Shown here one piece after another: positions 1 to 5,342 of a stretch of DNA of 5,342 bases. Under the pieces are notes generated by a model. The model was not told where the DNA came from. It did not search any database and saw only the letters and a list, made by a program, of their open reading frames with translations. The first letter of the stretch is position 1. Every line of letters begins with the position of its first letter. Origin of the DNA: JBHENW01 sp046261875 (GTDB taxonomy: Bacteria > Acidobacteriota > Thermoanaerobaculia > UBA5066 > Gp7-AA6); the NCBI GenBank assembly GCA_046261875.1, contig JBHENW010000005.1, positions 1 through 5,342 on the forward strand. Direction: 5' to 3'. The position numbers and the translations under genes are program-made.

Positions 1-1
1 C

Positions 2-298
2 CCGCACGCGATCATGCTCATCACCCCGGCCAACGGCCTGAACTTCCAGCATCGCCCGACGGCGGGCGCCGCGAGCCTCACCGTGGCCGGCCCGAGCGCG
101 ACGGCGCCCCGCTGGGTCCGGCTCGTGCGCGCCGGGAACACTTTGACCGGGTTCCAGTCGCCCGACGGAACGGCGTGGACCGAGGTGAGCTCGGCGACGA
201 TCCCCATGGCCGCGGAAGTCTTCATAGGCCTGGCCGTCACGAGCCACAAGAACACGACCCTCTGCACCGCCGTTCTGGACAGCGTCCTCGTTCCGTAA
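2..298 (+). CDS. C-terminal part of a secreted protein with a DUF1349-like (concanavalin A-fold) domain, 5' partial
   Basis: The reading frame is open from the window edge (codon CCG at 2-4) to the TAA at 296-298, giving 98 visible residues. The ATG at 14 is internal to the domain and is probably not the true start. The visible part has the pattern of the end of DUF1349/'regulation of enolase 1'-like beta-sandwich domains: a stretch ending FQHRPTAG, then APRWVRLVRAGNTLTGFQSPDG, a TAW..V segment, and an end reading EVFIGLAVTSHKN followed by a last beta-strand. In the family these domains are often C-terminal carbohydrate- or surface-binding modules of large secreted proteins. The upstream domains, and so the protein's job, are outside the window. 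The domain ends right at the stop codon, as expected for a terminal module. The gene converges on the protease gene 24 bases away. The domain assignment is from memory of the motif pattern. Confidence 0.8.
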   Translation, partial: PHAIMLITPANGLNFQHRPTAGAASLTVAGPSATAPRWVRLVRAGNTLTGFQSPDGTAWTEVSSATIPMAAEVFIGLAVTSHKNTTLCTAVLDSVLVP

Positions 299-322
299 CC
301 CGTTCCGCCTCTCTCGGCCGCT

Positions 323-2710
323 TCAGAAAGCGTCGGTGTCGAATCCCCCGCAGGCGCCGCCGGCCGGCTTCGTGTAGGTCCGGACGCGGCCCGTGCGCGT
401 CTCTCGCACGGTGATGGTGTACTCGAGGTCGGTCAGTCCGCCGAAGAAGATCCAGTAGCGGCCGTTGACGGGCGTTCCGTTGATCACCTTGACGAAGACT
501 TCGGGGTTGGCCGAGTTGTTCGTGATCCCGGGGATGCTGAAATAACCGAACAGGCCGTTCTGCGGGATCGCGAGCCCCACGGCGTGGATGCCGGTGCGCT
601 GGTCGCGCGCCGCAAGGGTCACCTCGAACGTGTTGCTCGAATTGAGGCAGAGCGCCGCGGGGTTGGGGGGGCACGCGAGGGCGGAGGCCGCGGACGCCGG
701 CGCAGCAATGCCGAGGCCGGAGAGCTCGGTTGCCCGGGGGATCGCAGCGGCGCCCTTCGTCGCCGCAGCGCCTTCTTCGGCGGCAGCCTCGGGAAAGGCT
801 GCCGTATCGAAGCCGCCGCAGGACTCGCCCGGACGCTTCGTGTACGTCCGGGAGCGGCCGGTCGCGAGGTCGAGGACCGTGATGGTGTACTCCACGTCCG
901 TCAGGCCCCCGTAGAACACCCAGAAGCTCCCGTTGACGACGCGGCCGTCGAGGACCTTCACGAAGACTTCGGGATTCGCGGCGTCGCCGGTCAGCGCGGG
1001 GATGCTGAAGTATCCGAAGAGGTCGTTCTGCGGGATCGCCTGTCCGGAGCCGAGCCGGTCGGTGCGCTGGTCGCGGGCCCCGAGGGTGACCGCGAAGCGC
1101 GCCGCGTTGAAGCACAGGCGAACGTTCCCGACGCCGCACGTCGCCGCGCCGCCCCCGACCGTGATGGTGCGCGAGACGGTGTGCGAGCCGACGGCGTTGC
1201 GCACGGTCAGGGTCACGGCGTAGGTCCCGGGCGCCGCGAAGGGGTGGACGGGGTTGCGCTCGGAGGACATCGCGCCGTCGCCGAAGGACCAGGTCCAGGC
1301 GGTCGGCGTGTTCCTGGAGATGTCCGTGAACGCGACCGGCTGGCCGGCCGCCGCCGCGGCCGGCGCGAAGCTGAAATCGGCGATCGGCGCGGAGGGTACG
1401 GATGCGTCGCCGTAGTAGAAGAGCATCGCTTCGATGTCGTCGCGCGTCGGCGCCGTGACGCTGTTGCGGACGGTGGACCGCATGACGGCGTTCTCCCAGT
1501 CCGCCGTGGTCGTCGAGCTGTGCGTGCTCTGGTTCTGATCCGGGTGTCCCAGGCCGAGCGTGTGGCCGATCTCGTGGACGAGGACGGCACGGTAGTTGTT
1601 GACCGCGTGGAAGCCCCCGCAATCCCACTGGCGGATCGACACGTTGCCGGCGCGGGACGCGTAGTACGTGGAGTCCCCCTTGAAAGTCCTGGGCCCGGTC
1701 GCGTTGCGCGGGCCTCCCACGCCGAGCGTCCCCCCGGTGCAGTCGTAGGCGGTCGTCCAGGCGCCCCCCGGATCGTTGACGACCCCGAGGTTGATCGTGA
1801 CGTTCCCATTCGCCGCCGCCGGCGCATAGCGGATGTCGACGCCGGGGATCGACGTCCAGGCGTCGATCGCGGTCGTCACGTGGGACACGCCGTCGGAGCC
1901 GTCGGAGAGCCGCAGCTGCGTCCCGATGGTCTGCACCGTGCCCTGAGGAGAGGCCCCGACGTCCCAGAACCACCGGAAGAGGCATTCGAATGAGTTTCCC
2001 TGGCCGTCGGTGCAACCGCCCCCCGGCTCGCGGCCGCCGATGTTCACCCAGAGCGGCCGCAGCCCGGAAGAGTCCCGAAGCGGGCGCAACGCCCCCACGG
2101 GCTTGCGGTACACGGTCCTCGGCATCGTTTCGCCGCGGCCCGCGGCACGCAACGCCGCGAGGAACGGATCCAGCTCACGGACCTCGTCGGGAGCGACTTC
2201 GGCCGAGGCGTCGGCGGAGAGCAGACGTTCCTCGCCCGACTGAAAGATCGAGCGGACCGCGAATCGCGCGTTGCGCGAGTCCTCGAGCAGATCGAACTTG
2301 GACAGCGCGAGCTCCGTCAGCGCGTATTCTCCGGAGCGGCCGGCCACCCGGCCCAGGAAGAGGACCGCGCGCTGCTCGGGAATGAAAGCGGGCACGCCCG
2401 GAACCCACCAGGAGACCTCGCCGATGCGCCCGCCCGGAAGCCGGACCGAGAAACGCTCTTCCGGCAGCGCGCCCTTGAGGACCTCCAGCCGTCGCATCGT
2501 GACGATCGTGAAGGGGTAGGCCTCGCTTCCGACCCACTCGGCGCGAACGTGCTCGCCGACGATCTCGGCCAGCACGACCACCGGAGACTTGCGGGTCAAG
2601 TCGGAGTCGGAGATCGCCGCGTACGTCGTCGCGCGGAGGGGACTCGCGAGGGCCGCGACGCCGGCGAGCAGGAGGATTGCCCGGAGTGACCGGAAGGCCT
2701 GGATCAACAT
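323..2710 (-). CDS. Secreted matrixin-type zinc metalloprotease with PKD domain and two tandem C-terminal modules
   Basis: This is a 795-residue exported protease (numbered from the ATG at 2710). Residues 1-27 form a signal peptide: arginines at 7 and 10, a hydrophobic core AILLLAGVAALA and a likely cut after PLRA. Residues 28-160 are an unnamed domain rich in beta strands. The zinc site HEIGHTLGLGH has ligands H379, H383 and H389 and the catalytic base E380. It is followed by a Met-turn candidate (AVMRST, M410) and a DDIEAMLFYYG segment, as in M10/matrixin metzincins. A PKD domain covers 442-518 (WSFGDG, then PGTYAVTLTVRNA). Two homologous modules follow at 525-639 and 680-795, joined by an alanine-rich linker. 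No PRCGVPD-type cysteine switch is visible. An in-frame ATG at 2752 would add 14 residues. I prefer 2710 because it gives a compact signal peptide, has GGGG a few bases upstream, and follows an AT-rich, leader-like stretch. It probably degrades extracellular protein; the substrate is unknown. Confidence 0.93.
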   Translation of the reverse strand: MLIQAFRSLRAILLLAGVAALASPLRATTYAAISDSDLTRKSPVVVLAEIVGEHVRAEWVGSEAYPFTIVTMRRLEVLKGALPEERFSVRLPGGRIGEVSWWVPGVPAFIPEQRAVLFLGRVAGRSGEYALTELALSKFDLLEDSRNARFAVRSIFQSGEERLLSADASAEVAPDEVRELDPFLAALRAAGRGETMPRTVYRKPVGALRPLRDSSGLRPLWVNIGGREPGGGCTDGQGNSFECLFRWFWDVGASPQGTVQTIGTQLRLSDGSDGVSHVTTAIDAWTSIPGVDIRYAPAAANGNVTINLGVVNDPGGAWTTAYDCTGGTLGVGGPRNATGPRTFKGDSTYYASRAGNVSIRQWDCGGFHAVNNYRAVLVHEIGHTLGLGHPDQNQSTHSSTTTADWENAVMRSTVRNSVTAPTRDDIEAMLFYYGDASVPSAPIADFSFAPAAAAAGQPVAFTDISRNTPTAWTWSFGDGAMSSERNPVHPFAAPGTYAVTLTVRNAVGSHTVSRTITVGGGAATCGVGNVRLCFNAARFAVTLGARDQRTDRLGSGQAIPQNDLFGYFSIPALTGDAANPEVFVKVLDGRVVNGSFWVFYGGLTDVEYTITVLDLATGRSRTYTKRPGESCGGFDTAAFPEAAAEEGAAATKGAAAIPRATELSGLGIAAPASAASALACPPNPAALCLNSSNTFEVTLAARDQRTGIHAVGLAIPQNGLFGYFSIPGITNNSANPEVFVKVINGTPVNGRYWIFFGGLTDLEYTITVRETRTGRVRTYTKPAGGACGGFDTDAF
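326..673 (-). repeat. C-terminal module, copy 2 (protein-level tandem repeat)
   Basis: This encodes residues 680-795 of the matrixin protease and reaches to the stop codon. It opens with two cysteines seven residues apart, then TFEVTLAARDQRT, AIPQNGLFGYFSIP, NPEVFVKVING, a WIFFGGLTDLEYTITV strand pair, RTYTK and a final CGGFDT. By hand count about 72 of 116 aligned positions match copy 1, with a single one-residue gap. Similar blocks (VVKVLDG..VNG.FWVFYG) occur, from memory, at the ends of many secreted acidobacterial proteins, but I know of no established function. All three cysteines are kept at matching places, which suggests a disulphide-stabilised extracellular fold. Confidence 0.9.
794..1138 (-). 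repeat. C-terminal module, copy 1 (protein-level tandem repeat)
   Basis: This encodes residues 525-639 of the matrixin protease, directly after the PKD domain. It has the same order of motifs as copy 2: a Cys-x7-Cys opening, RFAVTLGARDQRT, AIPQNDLFGYFSIP, NPEVFVKVLDG, WVFYGGLTDVEYTITV, RTYTK and CGGFDTAAF. An alanine-rich, probably flexible linker of 40 residues (bases 674-793) separates the copies. The similarity is also visible in the DNA, for example the shared run for the AIPQN and LFGYFSIP segments. This fits an internal duplication, though the divergence shows it is not recent. Confidence 0.9.
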
Positions 2711-2799
2711 CTCAACCCCGATGGAAAGAGAGAAAACACGATTTTGGGGCATTCAGCGCCCCCGCGGCGCAGGAAATTCCCGGAGAAGCCCGTGTGGCG
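2711..2799 (-). promoter_or_regulatory. Intergenic leader upstream of the matrixin protease
   Basis: This 89-base stretch lies between the lipoprotein stop and the preferred protease start. Bases 2722-2746 are strikingly A+T-rich for this window, which fits an untranslated leader or promoter better than coding sequence. On the minus strand a GGGG a few bases before the ATG at 2710 could serve as a weak ribosome binding site. A five-base-pair inverted repeat (GCGCC/GGCGC, 2756-2770) is present but is not followed by a T-run, so it is not a convincing terminator. I could not find clear -35/-10 boxes, so a promoter here is only inferred. Confidence 0.3.
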
Positions 2800-3093
2800 T
2801 CAGGACCGTCCGGCGGCTGGGCGAGGGGGCCGAGGGCGCGGCGTCGGAGTCCGGGTGCCCTGCCGTGGGCGTGTGCCCGGCTCTTCGTGCATGACTCCGG
2901 GAGTCCGGTCGTAGATGGATGGCGCGGGACTCGCCTCGACGGGGAGCGGGGAGACCGTGGCCGTGGCGGTCGGGGTGGGGACCGCGCCGGTCGGCGTGGG
3001 CGGTACCGGAACCGGGGCCTGCCCGGGTGCGCGGCAGCCGAGCACCGCCGCCAGGCCGGCCGCCGCCGCGACGTCGCGGGCCCGCAGCGTCAT
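2800..3093 (-). CDS. Small proline/threonine-rich putative lipoprotein, function unknown
   Basis: This is a 97-residue product. Its start is an ATG at 3093-3091, one base after the TGA of the M14 gene (sequence TGAAATG), so translation is probably coupled. The N-terminus has arginines at 4 and 6, an alanine/leucine-rich core and VLGC with C20, which resembles a lipobox. The usual leucine at -3 is valine and the -2 residue is leucine, so the match is imperfect. The rest is low complexity: VPVPPTPTGAVPTPTATATV, then a short YDRTPGVMHEEPG patch, and a basic tail rich in Pro, Arg and Thr. It would suit an anchored, extended envelope peptide. The same frame stays open upstream to 4101 through the M14 gene, so the start rests on position, not on an upstream stop. 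No known family is recognised. Last-third codons drift from the strong GC3 bias, which lowers certainty for the tail. Confidence 0.6.
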   Translation of the reverse strand: MTLRARDVAAAAGLAAVLGCRAPGQAPVPVPPTPTGAVPTPTATATVSPLPVEASPAPSIYDRTPGVMHEEPGTRPRQGTRTPTPRPRPPRPAAGRS

Positions 3094-3094
3094 T

Positions 3095-5342
3095 TCACCG
3101 GCTCGGGGGGGCGCTCCAACCGGCCCAGTAGAGCGCGTTGAATATGAAAGGGAAGGTCCCGTGCGTCTGGGCGCGGTGCTGCGGCCGGAAGCCCAGGAGA
3201 ACGATCCGGCCCTTTCCGTAGGTCGTCGCCACGGCCGCCGCGCGGCGTGCGATGCGGTCCTCGCCGCGGATCCACCCCGACGCCAGGATGTCCCGGGGCG
3301 CCTCGGGATACGTCGCGAGGACCCAGCGCTCCAATTCGGCACCGCCCGGGGCCGTCTCGAAGGCCACGTTGTCGTTCGCGAAGACCGCGAGCTCCTCCGG
3401 CAGCCCCCACGTGACCGGGTGGTTGCGATCCACCCGCACGCGCAGAAGGGTGCCCGTGACGGAGTACTCATCCGCGCGGAGGCCGCCGATGGCGTTTCGC
3501 ACCGGCACGTTGAATTCCTCCGCGACGTAGTCGCACGCCGAATCGAACGCCACGAGCGTCCCCCCCTGGCGGACGAAGTCCTGGAGAGCCCGCAGCCCCT
3601 CCCGGCCGAGCCCCCCGCCGTACTCCGGCGGAAGCTCGGCGAAGTACCGCATCTCTCCCTCCTCGCGCTGCGGCTTTCCCTCCTCGAGGACCGCCTTTTC
3701 CAGGTCCGGGAGGACGATCGCGTCGAAGCCGGCGGCCAGACGGCCCGCCCGGACGGCCTTGTTGTCGAGCGTCTTCGGGGCGAAGCCGTACTGCTCGAGG
3801 ACCCAGCGCGTCCAGCCTTCGTCCATGGACGCCGCCCAGGGCTTGTAGAGCCCCACGCGCGGGACGCGCAGCTTCCGGGCGGACGGAGGAGACCCGGCCG
3901 CGGCGTTCCACCGGACGCCCGTCGCGGCGATCGGGCCGGCAGCGGCGCGGGCAGCAGCGGCATCGAGAAAGACGGTGCCGGCCGCATATCCCCCGGCCGC
4001 CTCCGCTGCGATCGTGACGCCGCCACCGGCGCGCAGGGCCGCGTTGATGACCCGCGCGTTCTCCGGGCCGCCCGGCGGGAGCGCGATCGAGCCTGAGACA
4101 TCGGGCGGACGGCCCGGTTTCGGGTCGAAGCGGGCGAGCCCCGCCGCCGGGAGTCGCACGCGCTCGACGGAAACGCCCATCATGAGCGGGAGGGTCCATG
4201 CCGACACGTCGTAGGGACGCACGATCTCGCGGCCGGCGACTAGCTTGATCTCCGGGTACCGCTGCGGCTCGAACATCTCCGCGACGAAAGGTCCGTAGGG
4301 CTGCGCGAGCGGGATGAAGAGATCGCCGTTTTCCCCGGCGAGGACCTCGACGTTGTGCTCGGCCATGAGGCGCGCCAGGGCGAGCGCCGTCGCCGGATCG
4401 CGCTGGTCGATCGGGATGCGGTAAGCCTCGCCGGGCGCCGCGGCGGAGATCGCGGCGCGCGACCGGACGAGCATGTCGCGGAGAAAGTCTTCGCGGTGGT
4501 CGGCGCAGGTTTCCAGCAGCGCGTCGGAGGCGATCCGCTCGTAGTCCATGATGTCACGCAACCGCCACCACCCGCCCTTCCAGGGGTTGGGGAAGTTCGT
4601 CTGCGCCCGGTACTCGACCAGGCCCTTGCGGCCCCCGGAGAGCTCGCTTTCCGAGATTCGGAGGGGGCTGCCGAAGCGCGCGGACGCCACCTCCGTGAGG
4701 AGCCCGCTCATGTTCTTCCACCATCCCGTGTTCTTCGTCCCCCCGGGCCAGTACGCGTCGTAGGAGTAGCCGTAGATGACACCCGCTTTTCCCGCCTGCT
4801 CGAGGCGCAGCGCCATTCGGGCGCCGATCAGGTTCACCTCGCGCCAGATGAGCGGGTGGATGTCGGGGTCGACCGGCTCGGCGAACGGCGGGACGAAGAT
4901 GCGCGGTCCCGTCGAACCCATCTGGTGCTCGTCGAGGAAGACCTGGGGGAACCAGTCGTGATACATGACGCGGCTCATCGCGCGCGTCTCCTTCTGGGTC
5001 AGCATGTACCAGTCGCGGTTGTTGTCGTGGCCGACGTACGGGTGGTAGAGCCACGGCATGCGCCCCCCCTCGTAGGGCGTTCCCAGGTTCTTGCGGTACC
5101 ACTCGGTCTCGAGGATCTGCCCGTCGGGATTCAGCGAGGGCACCAGCAGCAGCACGACGTTGTCGAGCCGGCGGCGGGTCTCCGCGTCTTCCGCGGTCGC
5201 GAGGGCGTGTGCCCACTCCATCGCCATCTGGGAGGCGCCGATCTCCGTCGAGTGGATGTTGCACGTCACGAGGAGCACCACGCGCCCCTCGCGGGTCAGG
5301 GCCTGCGCCTCCGCGTCGGAGAGGCCGCGCGGGTCCGCCAGC
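3095..5342 (-). CDS. M14-type zinc carboxypeptidase-like protein with C-terminal amidotransferase-like domain, 5' partial
   Basis: The frame is open to the window edge, giving 748 visible residues (first full codon at 5341-5339). The GTG at 5281 is internal, since family-like sequence (LADPRGLSDAEA) lies upstream. M14 features, numbered from the first visible residue: zinc ligands H30 and E33 in NIHSTEIGAS, the NPDG motif at 71-74, NNRD at 107-110 whose R109 matches the substrate-carboxylate arginine, third zinc ligand H139 in FLDEHQMGS, and probable catalytic E217 in GLLTEVAS. All key residues are intact, so an active peptidase is likely. A poorly conserved middle region (about 281-491) leads to a C-terminal class I glutamine-amidotransferase-like fold (about 492-748: VGLYKPW, FDAIVLPDLEK, FVRQGGTLVAFDS, GKGRIVLLGFRPQHRAQTHGTF). 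Such M14 plus amidotransferase-like fusions are, from memory, common in Acidobacteriota and are usually exported. The signal peptide would lie outside the window. The exact substrate is unknown. Confidence 0.93.
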   Translation of the reverse strand, partial: LADPRGLSDAEAQALTREGRVVLLVTCNIHSTEIGASQMAMEWAHALATAEDAETRRRLDNVVLLLVPSLNPDGQILETEWYRKNLGTPYEGGRMPWLYHPYVGHDNNRDWYMLTQKETRAMSRVMYHDWFPQVFLDEHQMGSTGPRIFVPPFAEPVDPDIHPLIWREVNLIGARMALRLEQAGKAGVIYGYSYDAYWPGGTKNTGWWKNMSGLLTEVASARFGSPLRISESELSGGRKGLVEYRAQTNFPNPWKGGWWRLRDIMDYERIASDALLETCADHREDFLRDMLVRSRAAISAAAPGEAYRIPIDQRDPATALALARLMAEHNVEVLAGENGDLFIPLAQPYGPFVAEMFEPQRYPEIKLVAGREIVRPYDVSAWTLPLMMGVSVERVRLPAAGLARFDPKPGRPPDVSGSIALPPGGPENARVINAALRAGGGVTIAAEAAGGYAAGTVFLDAAAARAAAGPIAATGVRWNAAAGSPPSARKLRVPRVGLYKPWAASMDEGWTRWVLEQYGFAPKTLDNKAVRAGRLAAGFDAIVLPDLEKAVLEEGKPQREEGEMRYFAELPPEYGGGLGREGLRALQDFVRQGGTLVAFDSACDYVAEEFNVPVRNAIGGLRADEYSVTGTLLRVRVDRNHPVTWGLPEELAVFANDNVAFETAPGGAELERWVLATYPEAPRDILASGWIRGEDRIARRAAAVATTYGKGRIVLLGFRPQHRAQTHGTFPFIFNALYWAGWSAPPSR

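Noticed and set aside
290..307. Direct repeat GTTCCG at 290-295 and 302-307 around the first gene's stop
   Set aside because: It is only six bases and one copy spans coding sequence; no sign of an attachment site or target duplication nearby.
584..1993. 469-codon open frame on the plus strand, antisense to the protease
   Set aside because: It is rich in Arg, Gly, Asp and Val with no recognisable motif, and is explained by the GC-rich third positions of the opposite-strand gene.
237..2015. 592-codon open frame on the minus strand overlapping the protease gene
   Set aside because: It lies out of frame within a gene that has a signal peptide, a zinc motif and a PKD domain. Its translation is arginine-rich and low in hydrophobic order, typical of a shadow frame in high-GC DNA.
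2733..2745. AAAA/TTTT inverted repeat in the leader of the protease gene
   Set aside because: It is a four-base A/T stem, too short and weak to argue for an operator.
2756..2770. Inverted repeat GCGCC/GGCGC as a possible terminator after the lipoprotein gene
   Set aside because: The stem is five base pairs with no adjacent T-run in either direction, and such repeats are expected by chance at this GC content.
2915..4096. 393-codon open frame on the plus strand, antisense to the lipoprotein and M14 genes
   Set aside because: It has no domain pattern and shows a shadow-frame composition. The opposite strand encodes a well-supported M14 protein here.
3094..4101. In-frame upstream extension of the small lipoprotein frame to 4101
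   Set aside because: It overlaps the amidotransferase-like half of the M14 protein out of frame and is Arg/Ser-rich. The ATG at 3093, next to the M14 stop and followed by a signal-like sequence, is the sensible start.
4554..5264. 236-codon minus-strand frame within the M14 catalytic region
   Set aside because: The alternative frame carries all the M14 zinc and catalytic motifs, so this one is a shadow.

Overview
This is a high-GC bacterial window, packed with genes and holding almost no non-coding DNA. It carries four protein-coding genes for secreted or envelope proteins. The protein types and the strong GC bias at third codon positions suggest an Acidobacteriota-like soil or sediment bacterium (Thermoanaerobaculia and relatives carry such secreted proteins). 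This is inference from protein style; no rRNA or marker gene is present, and other high-GC phyla such as Myxococcota or Gemmatimonadota cannot be excluded.

Layout: (1) Positions 2-298, plus strand: the 3' end of a gene whose product ends in a DUF1349-like, concanavalin-A-fold domain. (2) Positions 323-2710 (possibly 2752), minus strand: a complete secreted multidomain metalloprotease. It has a signal peptide, an unnamed N-terminal domain, a matrixin-type zinc domain (HEIGHTLGLGH), a PKD domain and two tandem copies of a ~115-residue C-terminal module. (3) Positions 2800-3093, minus strand: a small proline/threonine-rich putative lipoprotein. (4) Positions 3095-5342, minus strand: most of an M14-type zinc carboxypeptidase-like protein with a C-terminal glutamine-amidotransferase-like domain. 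Its 5' end lies beyond the window.

The three minus-strand genes read in the order M14 peptidase, lipoprotein, matrixin protease. The first two are one base apart and surely co-transcribed. The third follows an 89-base gap containing an AT-rich stretch, so it may be read through from upstream or have its own promoter. The plus-strand gene converges on the matrixin gene with a 24-base gap. Together the genes suggest extracellular or periplasmic peptide breakdown, but no shared pathway is proven.

No RNA genes, insertion sequences, CRISPR arrays, attachment sites or convincing rho-independent terminators were seen. The least described element is the tandem C-terminal module of the matrixin protease. 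I do not see an obvious new defence or mobile system here.
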